Positions 55,775 through 64,000 are shown, numbered from the stretch's first letter. The stretch: 64,000 bases of DNA from Anaerosphaera aminiphila DSM 21120 (GCF_900129925.1 NZ_FQXI01000001.1:62001-126000); one strand, 5' to 3'. Numbers and translations are program-made. The notes: a model not told the origin generated them from the sequence alone.

Positions 55775-55803
55775 ATACTACCATAATTAAAATAAATTGT
55801 AAA
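55775..55803 (-). promoter_or_regulatory. rpsO promoter
   Basis: On the minus strand TTTACA (55803-55798) and TAGTAT (55780-55775) are 17 bases apart, with TGG before the -10 giving an extended element. It lies between ribF and rpsO and starts the rpsO-pnp-dut transcript. Confidence 0.6.
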
Positions 55804-55806
55804 CTG

Positions 55807-56721
55807 TTATAATCTTGTTTTTATATAATCTACATCTAATTTTATTTGAGCAAATAGATCATCAATGTTATCAAAGTTTTCTTCTTCTCTAATAAAATCC
55901 AAAAGAGAAAGTTGAACACTTTTCCCATAAATATCTTCATTAAAATCTAAAATAAAAGCCTCTATTCTCAATCCGCTATTTTCAATAGTGGGATTTTTCC
56001 CAATATTTGTTGCTGCTCTATAAGACTTTCCATTAATTTCTATATTAGTATCATATACTCCAAATTTTGGAATTTCATAATTCACATCAGTTTTTATATT
56101 TGCAGTTGGAAATCCCATTTTTGAACCTAGGTTTTTCCCATTAATTACTACTCCATTCATAGTAAAATTATATCCCAGAAATTCATTCGCAAGTTTAATT
56201 TGTCCGTTCTTAATTAACTCTCTTATTGAGGTAGAAGAAATTATCTTTCCATTTTTTTCTACAGGGTTAATTATAAACAATTTAAAATTTTCTTCTAGAG
56301 AACGCTGTTTTAATAATTCAGTATTTCCACTTGCCTTGTGTCCAAATCTATAGTCAAATCCTACAACTATTCCCTTTACTTTTAAGTGTTTTAAAAGTAA
56401 TTTTTTTATAAAGTCATCAGGGTCCATAGTCATAACAATTTTATTAAATTCTAATTCATATATTATATCAATGCCAATTTCTTTTAATAATTTATATTTT
56501 TGTTCATTTGATGTCAGTAGTCTTTGCTCTTGTTTAAAAATTAAATTCTTTGTGTGACTTTTAAAAATTAAAATACTGCTTTTATACCCATTTAATTTTG
56601 CTTCCTCTACAAGTTTTTTTAAAAGTATTTTATGGGCAGTATGAACTCCGTCAAAGTTACCTAATGCTATAAAAGTATTTTCTTTTGCTACAAAATTTTT
56701 GTCTATAGTTATAATTTCCAT
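55807..56721 (-). CDS. ribF: Bifunctional riboflavin kinase/FAD synthetase
   Basis: 304 residues: an N-terminal nucleotidyltransferase domain (IALGNFDGVHTAHKILL, VVGFDYRFGHKASGN, ISSTSIREL) making FAD, and a C-terminal flavokinase domain (GKNLGSKMGFPTANIK, then GVYDTNIEINGKSYRAATNIGKNPT). It abuts truB with no gap. No FMN riboswitch is seen before it because it lies inside the nusA-infB transcript. Confidence 0.96.
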   Translation of the reverse strand: MEIITIDKNFVAKENTFIALGNFDGVHTAHKILLKKLVEEAKLNGYKSSILIFKSHTKNLIFKQEQRLLTSNEQKYKLLKEIGIDIIYELEFNKIVMTMDPDDFIKKLLLKHLKVKGIVVGFDYRFGHKASGNTELLKQRSLEENFKLFIINPVEKNGKIISSTSIRELIKNGQIKLANEFLGYNFTMNGVVINGKNLGSKMGFPTANIKTDVNYEIPKFGVYDTNIEINGKSYRAATNIGKNPTIENSGLRIEAFILDFNEDIYGKSVQLSLLDFIREEENFDNIDDLFAQIKLDVDYIKTRL

Positions 56722-57609
56722 CTAATCTCCTATTAATAATTTCTTAATTTTAATACCAGAAAATTCTTCTGTAGTTTTATATTCTCCTATTGCAATAAAT
56801 TCATTTCTGCAATAAAGTCTTAAGAGTTTATTTTCTTTTATATCTGCTTGAGTTTTAAAAGGCACTCCATTTAAAGCTCTAAAATAAAATTCGTCTGGAA
56901 ATTCAAAAGCTTCAAAGTCATTTAAAGCTGCATCTATTGGAATTAAACTTTTTTCTAAATCATCAACAGCTGATGTTTTAAGTATTATCTCATCTATTGA
57001 ATTATCTATATTAAAATTTCCACTTCTAGTTCTCACTAAATCAGTCATTGTGGCAAAGGTATTTAATGAATAGCCTATATCTCTGATTAAGCTTCTTATA
57101 TAAGTTCCAGAAGAACAATTTATTTTTATTATAAAAGTATCTGTACTTACCTTTTCTAACAGAGAAATATCTGAAATTTTAACAAGCCTTTCTTTTACAT
57201 CTACTTCTATGCCATCACGCGCATATTCATAAAGTTTTCTTCCATTTACTTTTATGGCAGAATACATAGGTGGTTTTTGATATATTTCACCTTTAAAGGC
57301 AACTAAAGACTCTACGACTTCTTTGGATAAAGGTATTCTACCATCTGAACGAGTTATATTTCCAGTTATGTCTAAGGTGTCAGTTTCAATTCCAAATTTC
57401 ATTGTTGCAATATATTCTTTGTCCTCTGCAGTTATATATTGTGCAATTTTAGTTGCTTTTCCAATACATATTGGAAGAACTCCTGTTGCAATTGGATCGA
57501 GAGTACCAGTATGGCCAACTTTTTTTATGTTTAATTTTTTTCTGAACATATAAATAACATCGTGTGATGTTACTCCTTTAGGTTTATTAAATATAAAAAC
57601 TCCATTCAT
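56722..57609 (-). CDS. truB: tRNA pseudouridine-55 synthase
   Basis: 295 residues. KPKGVTSHDVIY and HTGTLDPIATGVLPI, with the catalytic Asp38, and KPPMYSAIKVNGRKLYEYAR are TruB hallmarks. It makes pseudouridine 55 in the T-loop of tRNAs. It overlaps nrnA by four bases and is followed directly by ribF, the conserved infB-rbfA-truB-ribF order. Confidence 0.97.
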   Translation of the reverse strand: MNGVFIFNKPKGVTSHDVIYMFRKKLNIKKVGHTGTLDPIATGVLPICIGKATKIAQYITAEDKEYIATMKFGIETDTLDITGNITRSDGRIPLSKEVVESLVAFKGEIYQKPPMYSAIKVNGRKLYEYARDGIEVDVKERLVKISDISLLEKVSTDTFIIKINCSSGTYIRSLIRDIGYSLNTFATMTDLVRTRSGNFNIDNSIDEIILKTSAVDDLEKSLIPIDAALNDFEAFEFPDEFYFRALNGVPFKTQADIKENKLLRLYCRNEFIAIGEYKTTEEFSGIKIKKLLIGD

Positions 57610-58565
57610 CTATCTAACTCCATTAAAGAGTATTCAACAACTTTTTTCTTAGTATCTTTTAATGGCAGTTCAATAGTAGCTCCAGCAGCTCTAATATGAC
57701 CTCCACCATTAAATTTAGATGCTATATTTATGGCATTTGCATAGGATTTAGTTCTAAGACTAAGTCTAATACAGTCCGATTTTTCTTTTAGCAGAATCGC
57801 TATTTCAATCCCTGAAATATCTCTTATAAATTCAACTATTCCATCCGCATCTGAATTTTTAGCTCCAATACTTTTTATTAAATCATCACTTATAGTTACT
57901 AATCCTATTTTATCATTTCCATATAATTCAAAAGAATTTAAAGCTTCTAGAAATAGTTTAGTTTTTTCCAAGCTCTTGTTTTGATATAAGTTAATGTTTA
58001 TTTCTCTTTTGTCTATATTGTACTTTAATAGTTCTGAAGCTACTTCAAATGTATAAGATGTAGTGCTATCATATTTAAAACTTCCAGTATCACTGGAAAT
58101 TGCAGTGTAAAGACAAGTTGCAATTTCTGTATCTAATTTCAAATTTAATTCACTAAAAATAGTATATAAAAGCTCACCAGTTGCAGAAGCTTTAGAATCA
58201 ACGATATTTAACTGTGCATAATTTGTATTTGTATAATGGTGATCTATATTTACTGTATACTTAGAATTTAAAAATAAATTTTTGGCAATACCCAATCTAT
58301 TTAAATCAGCACAGTCCAAAGTGATAAATAAATCAGAATCACTATCTAAATCATCACTTTTAACAGCATATTTTAAATTTGGTAAAAAGCTTTCATCATC
58401 TGGCGCATCTTCATTCATAATCATGTAAACTTCTTTATTTAAATTTTTTAAAATTTTAAACATAGCTAAAAGAGATCCTATATTATCTCCATCAGGACTT
58501 ACATGTGATGCAATATAGATTTTATTTGAATCTTCAATAATTTTCTTTAAATTACCTATCTCCAT
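57606..58565 (-). CDS. nrnA: DHH-family oligoribonuclease/pAp phosphatase
   Basis: 319 residues of the DHH/DHHA1 family. N-terminal SHVSPDGDNIGSLLAM, DCADLNRLG and DHHYTNTNYAQ carry the metal ligands, and the C-terminal GGGHIRAAGATIEL is the DHHA1 substrate-binding motif. NrnA degrades short oligoribonucleotides and dephosphorylates pAp. It sits between rbfA and truB, the usual Gram-positive position, with overlaps on both sides. Confidence 0.93.
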   Translation of the reverse strand: MEIGNLKKIIEDSNKIYIASHVSPDGDNIGSLLAMFKILKNLNKEVYMIMNEDAPDDESFLPNLKYAVKSDDLDSDSDLFITLDCADLNRLGIAKNLFLNSKYTVNIDHHYTNTNYAQLNIVDSKASATGELLYTIFSELNLKLDTEIATCLYTAISSDTGSFKYDSTTSYTFEVASELLKYNIDKREININLYQNKSLEKTKLFLEALNSFELYGNDKIGLVTISDDLIKSIGAKNSDADGIVEFIRDISGIEIAILLKEKSDCIRLSLRTKSYANAINIASKFNGGGHIRAAGATIELPLKDTKKKVVEYSLMELDR

Positions 58566-58905
58566 AGTTTACCTCATCAATTAACTTTGACATTTTTATT
58601 CCAAGTTCAATTGAATCGTCACTAATAAAAATCAAGTCTGGCATTGCTCTTAATTTAACAGATTTAGATAGTTCTTTTTTTATAAAACCCTTAGCTTTAT
58701 TTAATCCCTTTAGCACTTCCTCTGGAGTCTTATCAGTTGAGAGTATAGAAATATAAACTTTCGCAAATGATAAGTCATTTGTAACCTCCACATGAGATAC
58801 GCTAATAATTTCCGGTATTCTAGGATCTTTTACTTTATGTTGAATGATATCTGAAAGAGATTTTTTAACCTCTTCAGATATTTGATGAGTTCTTTTCTTA
58901 TTCAT
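58552..58905 (-). CDS. rbfA: Ribosome-binding factor A
   Basis: 117 residues. Single KH-like domain protein with KDPRIPEIISVSHVEVTNDLSFAKVYIS and LRAMPDLIFISDDSIELG. It assists 30S maturation and cold adaptation. It follows infB by eight bases and overlaps nrnA by 14. Confidence 0.96.
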   Translation of the reverse strand: MNKKRTHQISEEVKKSLSDIIQHKVKDPRIPEIISVSHVEVTNDLSFAKVYISILSTDKTPEEVLKGLNKAKGFIKKELSKSVKLRAMPDLIFISDDSIELGIKMSKLIDEVNYGDR

Positions 58906-58913
58906 ATAATCAC

Positions 58914-61223
58914 CTAATCTTTTTGAACTTCTTTTAAGATATAGCTCTCTAGTAAATCTCCTTCTTTAAGATCATTAAAACTATCTATTGTAATTCCACC
59001 TTCATAGCCAGTTGCCAATTCCTTAACATCATCTTTAAATCTCTTTAGAGAACTTATTTCACCTTCGTGAATAACTATATCATCTCTCAAAACTTTAACC
59101 ATTGATTTTCTTAAAATTTTACCACTTAAAACATATACTCCAGCAACTATTGTATTACCAGGTAATTTAAATGTTTGTCTGATTTCACATCTTCCAAGTA
59201 TTTCTTCTACAATTGTAGGAGTAAGCATACCCTTCACAGCTGATTCTATGTCATTTATAATGTCATAGATAACTCTGTACGTTCTAACGTCAACCTCTTC
59301 AACTCTAGCTAAGTCTATTGCATTGATATTAGGTCTTACGTTAAATCCTATAACTATCGCATTTGAAGCAGAAGCTAGAGAAATATCACTTTCATTTATT
59401 CCACCAACACCTGAGTGAATTATATTGATCTTAACTTCTTCATTAGTTAACTTTACTAAAGATTGTATTAAAGCTTCCACTGAGCCTTTTACATCACCTT
59501 TAACAACTATGTTCAATTCTTTCATTTCGCCTTCTTTAATGCGATCAAATAGATTTTCAAGTGATACTCTGTTATTAGTGTTGATTCTACTTTCTCTTGA
59601 AGATTCTTTATTTTTATCAGCAATAGTTCTAGCTGTTTTTTCGTCTTCTACAGCATAAATTAAGTCTCCTGCATTTGGAACATCTGACAATCCTAAAATT
59701 ACAGCAGGCATTGAAGGACCAGCTTTTTTTATTTGTTTGTTTTTATCGTCAATCATAGCTCGGATTCTACCACTTGAAAATCCTGAAACTACATTATCTC
59801 CAAACTTCAAAGTTCCTTTTTGAACTAATACTGTTGCCATAGGACCTTTTCCCTTGTCTAGTCTAGCTTCAATAATAGTTCCTATAGCTTTTCTATTAGG
59901 ATTAGCTTTTAATTCCAACATTTCAGCTTCTAATAAGACCATTTCCAATAAGTCGTCAATGCCTTCTTTAGTCTTAGCTGAAACAGGTACCATTATAGTA
60001 TCTCCACCCCAGTCTTCAGGCATTAGCCCATTGTCTAAAAGCTCTTGTTTAACTCTATCTAAGTTAGCAGATGGCTTGTCAATTTTATTTATTGCAACTA
60101 TTATTGGAACATTTGCAGATTTCGCATGTGAAATAGCTTCAATTGTTTGAGGCATAACACCATCATCAGCTGCAACTACTAAAATCGCAATATCCGTTAT
60201 TTGAGCACCTCTTAGTCGCATTGAAGTAAAAGCCTCATGTCCAGGAGTGTCTAAAAAAGTTACTTTTTTATTATTAACATTAACAGTATATGCACCTATA
60301 TGTTGAGTAATTCCGCCGGCTTCAGATGTTTGTACATGCGAATGTTTAATAACATCTAAAAGTGAAGTCTTTCCATGGTCAACGTGTCCCATAACTGTAA
60401 CTACAGGTGGTCGTGGTTTAAGTTGATTTTCTTTATCCTCATAATTTAAGCCCATTTCTTCTTCTATAGATATTTCTTCTTCAGCTTCTACAATATTTAT
60501 TTCTTTTCCAAAGTCATCTGCTAATAAAATACAAGTATCTTCATCAATAACTTCATTTTGGCTTGCCATAACACCTAACCCTATTAGCTTTGTTATAACC
60601 TGAGCTAATGGAATAGATAGTTGCTCTGCAAATTCCTTAACTGTAATAGGTAAATTTATATTAACTATAGTATCATCTCCAATTTCTACTTCTCTTTTTT
60701 CTACCTTTTTTTGAGCTTTGTTTTTCTTCTTAGGTTTCTTCTTTGAAAGGTCTCTTCTGGGAGTTGCCTTTGTAGCTACATTTTTATTTGTATTATCTTT
60801 TTTAGGTTCTATTTTGTTTTTCTTTTTATTGGTTTCAATTTTTTCTTTAGAAAACTTTTTCGGTTCATCCGATTTTTTATCTTCTGTTTTCTTTTGTGTT
60901 TCATTTTTTTGACCATTTGTATTTTTTTGTTTAGCTTTTTTATCTAAACCAATATTGTTTTTTTTATTGTCAGATTTTTTATCCTCTGTCTTTTTTTGGT
61001 CTTGATCTACTTTATTTTTCGTTATATTCTTTTTAGAATTATCTTCTTTAGATATAGATTCTTGTTTAGGTGAATATAATTTTCTTATTTTTTCTTCGTC
61101 TTCTTTATCAACTGTAGACATGTGATTTTTAACCGGAACATCCATTTCATTAAGTTTATTAATTAATTCTTTACTTGCTATTCCGATTTCTTTTGCCAAT
61201 AAGTGTACTCTTATTTTTGACAT
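58914..61223 (-). CDS. infB: Translation initiation factor IF-2
   Basis: 769 residues. The N-terminal IF2N region (VHLLAKEIGIASKELINKLNEM) is followed by a long Lys/Asn/Glu low-complexity linker (about 55-185), a second IF2N segment, then the GTPase domain with G1 GHVDHGKT at 279-286, DTPGHE and NKID, and the C-terminal fMet-tRNA-binding domains. It delivers initiator tRNA to the 30S subunit. The linker length and composition are unremarkable for a low-G+C Firmicute. Confidence 0.97.
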   Translation of the reverse strand: MSKIRVHLLAKEIGIASKELINKLNEMDVPVKNHMSTVDKEDEEKIRKLYSPKQESISKEDNSKKNITKNKVDQDQKKTEDKKSDNKKNNIGLDKKAKQKNTNGQKNETQKKTEDKKSDEPKKFSKEKIETNKKKNKIEPKKDNTNKNVATKATPRRDLSKKKPKKKNKAQKKVEKREVEIGDDTIVNINLPITVKEFAEQLSIPLAQVITKLIGLGVMASQNEVIDEDTCILLADDFGKEINIVEAEEEISIEEEMGLNYEDKENQLKPRPPVVTVMGHVDHGKTSLLDVIKHSHVQTSEAGGITQHIGAYTVNVNNKKVTFLDTPGHEAFTSMRLRGAQITDIAILVVAADDGVMPQTIEAISHAKSANVPIIVAINKIDKPSANLDRVKQELLDNGLMPEDWGGDTIMVPVSAKTKEGIDDLLEMVLLEAEMLELKANPNRKAIGTIIEARLDKGKGPMATVLVQKGTLKFGDNVVSGFSSGRIRAMIDDKNKQIKKAGPSMPAVILGLSDVPNAGDLIYAVEDEKTARTIADKNKESSRESRINTNNRVSLENLFDRIKEGEMKELNIVVKGDVKGSVEALIQSLVKLTNEEVKINIIHSGVGGINESDISLASASNAIVIGFNVRPNINAIDLARVEEVDVRTYRVIYDIINDIESAVKGMLTPTIVEEILGRCEIRQTFKLPGNTIVAGVYVLSGKILRKSMVKVLRDDIVIHEGEISSLKRFKDDVKELATGYEGGITIDSFNDLKEGDLLESYILKEVQKD

Positions 61224-61247
61224 TAAGATACCTCCTTAAATGAGGTG

Positions 61248-61517
61248 TTATTCTTGCTTTAGTGAGTTAAATAAATCATTGTATGTTTCCTCTTTTATTT
61301 CCATCTCAAATGCACGATTTAAAGCTTTTGACTTTATAGCTTTCTCTAAACATTCTTCATTAAAACATATATAAGCACCTCTGCCATTTTTTTTACCAGT
61401 TTTATCCAAAAATATTTCATTATCTTTGTTCTTCACTATTCTAATTAATTCTTTTTTTGGTTTACTGTTTCCGCAACCAATGCATTTTCTCATTGGTACT
61501 TTCTTAATTTTCGCCAT
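61248..61517 (-). CDS. ylxR: YlxR/RnpM family RNA-binding protein
   Basis: 89 residues (DUF448) with RKCIGCGNSKPKKELIRIV and GKKNGRGAYICFNEECLEKAI, lying between nusA and infB as in most Firmicutes. Members bind RNase P RNA or act in regulation; the exact role here is inferred from the family. The ATG at 61517 follows TGAGGT; an ATG at 61529 overlaps that site. No L7Ae-like ylxQ gene follows, unlike in Bacillus. Confidence 0.92.
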   Translation of the reverse strand: MAKIKKVPMRKCIGCGNSKPKKELIRIVKNKDNEIFLDKTGKKNGRGAYICFNEECLEKAIKSKALNRAFEMEIKEETYNDLFNSLKQE

Positions 61518-61539
61518 AATTAACCTCATTCATTAAGTT

Positions 61540-62712
61540 TTATTCTACGGACTTATCTTCTATATCGTCTTTTTTGTATTGATTATTTAATGAATCATTG
61601 TAACTTGACTCTGATGAATAACCAAACTTTTCTCTAAATGTGTCTTCTTCTAATTCTGAATCTTTTAAATATTCGCTGAATTGAGCATTAGATTTAATAT
61701 CTATCTTCCAGTTTGTCAACTTAGCAGCCAGTCTGGCATTTTGTCCTTCTTTTCCTATAGCTAATGACAGTTGGTAGTCAGGTACTATAACTAAAGCTGA
61801 TTTTTCTTTTTCATTAACAAATACTTTTTCAACTTTTGACGGACTTAAAGCATTTGCTATAAAACAATCTATTTCTTTTTCATAAATTATAATATCAACT
61901 TTTTCATCATAGAGTTCATCTACAATAGCTTTGATTCTAGATCTTTTATAACCTACACAAGCTCCCAGAGCATCTACATCATCGTCTTTTGAAAATACTG
62001 CTATCTTAGTTCTGGAACCAGCTTCTCTTGATATAGAGTAAATTTCTACAATTCCATCTGCTATTTCCGGCACTTCTAATTCAAAAAGTCTCTTTATTAA
62101 ATTAGGATGTGATCTGGAAAGTATAATCTGTGGTCCCTTAGTAGTTTGTTTAACTTCTAGTAGCAATAGTTTAAATCTTTGACCTTGAGTATAAGTTTCT
62201 CCTTTTATTTGCTCAGCAGGAGGTAAAACAGCCTCTGTTTTACCCAAGTCAAAGTACACATTCCCATAGGAAACCCTCTGCACTTGTCCTGTAATAATTT
62301 CATTTTCCCTGTCTGTAAAATCTTCAAATATAATGTCTCGTTCTGCATCTCTAATTCTTTGAATAACTACTTGTTTAGCTGTCTGCGCTGCTATTCTTCC
62401 GAATTTTGCCGGATTTATTTTTTCACTGTAAACATCCCCCGCATTTAATTTGGGATCAAATTCTCTAGCAATGGATAAAGGTACTTGTAAGTTTGAATTT
62501 TCAACTTCATCATCATTTACTATATCCTTTAAAGAAAAAACATTTATTTGCCCAGTTTCTCGATTTATGTCAACTTCAACATTTTGTGATGTTCCAAAGT
62601 TTTTTCTATAACTTGAAACTAACGCAGACTCAAGAGCATCAAAGACTATTTCCTTAGAAATCCCCTTTTCTCGCTCTAATTCTTCTAAAGCGCCAATAAA
62701 TTCTTCATTCAT
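61540..62712 (-). CDS. nusA: Transcription termination/antitermination factor NusA
   Basis: About 390 residues: N-terminal RNA-polymerase-binding domain, an S1 domain (GQVQRVSYGNVYFDLGKTEAVLPP), two KH domains (ILSRSHPNLIKRLFELEVPEI and LAIGKEGQNARLAAKLTNWKIDI) and a short acidic tail without the C-terminal repeats of proteobacterial NusA. It promotes pausing and intrinsic termination. The ATG at 62712 is preceded by GGAGG; the ATG at 62724 is part of the rimP stop overlap. Its operon leader carries a terminator hairpin, so self-control is plausible. Confidence 0.96.
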   Translation of the reverse strand: MNEEFIGALEELEREKGISKEIVFDALESALVSSYRKNFGTSQNVEVDINRETGQINVFSLKDIVNDDEVENSNLQVPLSIAREFDPKLNAGDVYSEKINPAKFGRIAAQTAKQVVIQRIRDAERDIIFEDFTDRENEIITGQVQRVSYGNVYFDLGKTEAVLPPAEQIKGETYTQGQRFKLLLLEVKQTTKGPQIILSRSHPNLIKRLFELEVPEIADGIVEIYSISREAGSRTKIAVFSKDDDVDALGACVGYKRSRIKAIVDELYDEKVDIIIYEKEIDCFIANALSPSKVEKVFVNEKEKSALVIVPDYQLSLAIGKEGQNARLAAKLTNWKIDIKSNAQFSEYLKDSELEEDTFREKFGYSSESSYNDSLNNQYKKDDIEDKSVE

Positions 62713-62723
62713 AATATCCTCCA

Positions 62724-63185
62724 TTAAAATTTGATTAATTGTCTCATAATAGATATTGATTTAATTGGTATTTCAACTGTATTTTCATCAATTAAAAGAA
62801 ATATTGAATCTGAGTTATAATCACTTAAAACACCTTCATATCGTTTTACATCATTTAAAGGTGCAAATAATTTTACTTCAACTTCATTACCAACGTTTCT
62901 TCTATAATCATTTTGATTTTTTAATGGTCTATCTAATCCCGGTGATGAAATTTCTAAATAATATGGTTTATCTATCAAATTTAATTCATCTAATTTTTCT
63001 TCTATACTTCTGCTCATATCAGTACAATCATCTACATCAATTCCACTTTTTTTATATATAAATATTGACAATAAATCATGTTTAGAACCAACTTGATATT
63101 CAACATCAACAATTTCATAATTTAACTTTTCAGCGCATTCATTTGCAACCTCTAAAACTGTTTTTAGCAAATCATTTTTTTCCAA
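62724..63185 (-). CDS. rimP: Ribosome maturation factor RimP
   Basis: 153 residues. The N-terminal alpha/beta domain has NYEIVDVEYQVGSKHDLLSIFI and DDCTDMSRSIEEKLDEL, then YLEISSPGLDRPLKNQNDY and an SH3-like C-terminal domain. It assists 30S assembly. TTG start at 63185, four bases after AGGAGGTG. First gene of the nusA-infB operon, immediately behind a promoter and a terminator-like hairpin. Confidence 0.95.
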   Translation of the reverse strand: MEKNDLLKTVLEVANECAEKLNYEIVDVEYQVGSKHDLLSIFIYKKSGIDVDDCTDMSRSIEEKLDELNLIDKPYYLEISSPGLDRPLKNQNDYRRNVGNEVEVKLFAPLNDVKRYEGVLSDYNSDSIFLLIDENTVEIPIKSISIMRQLIKF

Positions 63186-63198
63186 AACGCACCTCCTT

Positions 63199-63230
63199 TA
63201 AAAAAACAAGAGTGGGATCCCCCACTCTTT
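63199..63230 (-). terminator. Leader terminator (attenuator candidate) directly before rimP
   Basis: On the minus strand AAGAGTGGG (63229-63221) and CCCACTCTT (63216-63208) form a perfect 9-bp, G+C-rich stem with a four-base loop, followed by GTTTTTTT. The rimP Shine-Dalgarno AGGAGGT begins two to four bases after the U-tract. It can end polC transcription and also attenuate transcripts started at 63249. Confidence 0.85.
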
Positions 63231-63255
63231 AACAACATTTATATCTTTCTAAGAA

Positions 63256-63283
63256 ATTATACCATAAAATGTATATAAATCAA
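63256..63283 (-). promoter_or_regulatory. rimP-nusA-infB operon promoter
   Basis: On the minus strand TTGATT (63283-63278) and TATAAT (63261-63256) are 16 bases apart, with TGG before the -10 (extended -10). The -35 overlaps the polC stop codon. The predicted start near 63249 lies upstream of the leader terminator, so every transcript from it must pass that hairpin. Confidence 0.7.
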
Positions 63284-64000
63284 AGTATATTAAACAAACT
63301 TAATTGGTTGCTCTTTGGAAGTTTAGACAGTAGATTGTTTTCTTCTAAAATTGCAATTACTGTTTTTGTAGCCTTTGTCCTCAAAATTAAATCTTCAATA
63401 GATAAAAACTCTCCATTAGTCCTTTCAGCCACAATGTTTTGAGCTACTGAATCTCCTAATCCAACTAAAGCTCTAAGAGGCATTAATATTTTTGAGTCTT
63501 TTATTGTAAAGTTAGATGCTTCTGATTCATAGATATTTACTGGCTCAAATTCATAACCTCTTGCATACATTTCTAAAACCATTTCTAGGACAATTATCTG
63601 ACCCTTGTCTTTTGCTGTAAGTTTTTCAGTTGTATTATTTATTTCTTCTATTTTTTCTTTTATTGACTCAATGCCCTTCATAATTAATTCCCCATCAAAA
63701 TCAGAGAGTTTAATAGAGAAATATGTTGCATAGTAAGCCAAAGGATAATTTAATTTAAAATAAGCTATTCTAAAAGATAACATTACGTAGGCAACAGCAT
63801 GAGCCTTTGGAAACATATACTTTATTTTTTCACAAGAGTCAATATACCAACTTGGAAGATCTAAAGTTTTCATAATATCTTTTTGTTCTTGAGTTAGACC
63901 TTTCCCTTTACGAACTTTTTCCATAGTGTCAAAGGCCATTTTATTATCTGCACCTGCTTCAATTAAGTACAACATAATATCTTCTCTTGTTGAAATAACA
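63280..64000 (-). CDS. polC: DNA polymerase III PolC-type alpha subunit, C-terminal part only
   Basis: The frame is open to base 64000 (codons for VISTREDI precede the first ATG), so only the last 240 or so residues are inside the window. Visible are REDIMLYLIEAG, VRKGKG, and the PKAHAVAYVMLSFRIAYFKLNYPLAYYATYFS block, which is diagnostic of the C-terminal region of Gram-positive PolC, followed by a helix-hairpin-helix segment (LVGLGDSVAQNIV) and an end in QLSLFNIL. PolC is the essential replicative polymerase with built-in exonuclease in low-G+C Firmicutes. polC followed by rimP is the usual order. Confidence 0.96.
   Translation of the reverse strand, partial: VISTREDIMLYLIEAGADNKMAFDTMEKVRKGKGLTQEQKDIMKTLDLPSWYIDSCEKIKYMFPKAHAVAYVMLSFRIAYFKLNYPLAYYATYFSIKLSDFDGELIMKGIESIKEKIEEINNTTEKLTAKDKGQIIVLEMVLEMYARGYEFEPVNIYESEASNFTIKDSKILMPLRALVGLGDSVAQNIVAERTNGEFLSIEDLILRTKATKTVIAILEENNLLSKLPKSNQLSLFNIL

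Overview
The window is strongly A+T-rich and densely coded, and every core gene has a Gram-positive anaerobe character. PolC-type DNA polymerase III, HPr kinase, RNase Y, SepF/YlmH/YlmE, a lexA-yneA-like pair, single-chain pyruvate:ferredoxin oxidoreductase and a T-box leader point to a low-G+C fermentative Firmicute. Overall gene content would fit the Tissierellia/Peptoniphilaceae (anaerobic cocci), but that placement is inference; no rRNA or tRNA gene is present. There is no prophage, insertion sequence or CRISPR array. TTG start codons are common.

Layout, left half: uvrC (cut at its 5' end) overlaps hprK, followed by the PFOR gene and a perfect 21-bp bidirectional terminator. A two-gene ThrE-type exporter (minus) diverges from a plus-strand run der-plsY-gpsA-(HlyD-like)-ylmE-sepF-ylmH-lspA-rluD (GTPase, phospholipid synthesis, cell division, lipoprotein processing). 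A nucleoside phosphorylase-like gene (minus) diverges from a COG2509 flavoprotein. A tryptophan-specific T-box leader then controls a TrpP-type tryptophan transporter. aspA-fumC (aspartate to fumarate to malate) diverges from a LysR regulator through overlapping promoters. miaB-mutS-mutL-miaA-ynbB-(S58 peptidase) is a tRNA-modification/mismatch-repair run.

Middle: lexA and a YneA-like LysM protein diverge around a cluster of five LexA-box-like sites. gltS and an arginine deiminase operon (arcA-argF/arcB-arcC-YfcC carrier) follow, with an AraC-type regulator carrying two complete HTH domains, a Xer-type recombinase and rny.

Right half, all minus strand: polC (cut) - rimP-nusA-ylxR-infB-rbfA-nrnA-truB-ribF - rpsO-pnp-dut-ftsK-rimO-pgsA-cinA-recA, and then a four-gene cassette directly behind recA: an Mre11/SbcD-like nuclease, the N-terminal half of a Rad50/SbcC-like ATPase ending in a zinc-hook CxxC, a small coiled-coil protein, and a separate C-terminal ATPase half. 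The arm of the N-terminal half is built of five tandem 47-residue repeats. This split Mre11-Rad50-like system is the most unusual object in the window.

A second recurring theme is regulatory: at rimP, pnp, dut, lspA and the Xer gene an intrinsic-terminator-like hairpin sits immediately before the Shine-Dalgarno sequence, leaving no room for a promoter. The clearest case is rimP-nusA, where a good promoter, a hairpin with a U-tract and the ribosome binding site follow one another within about 95 bases.
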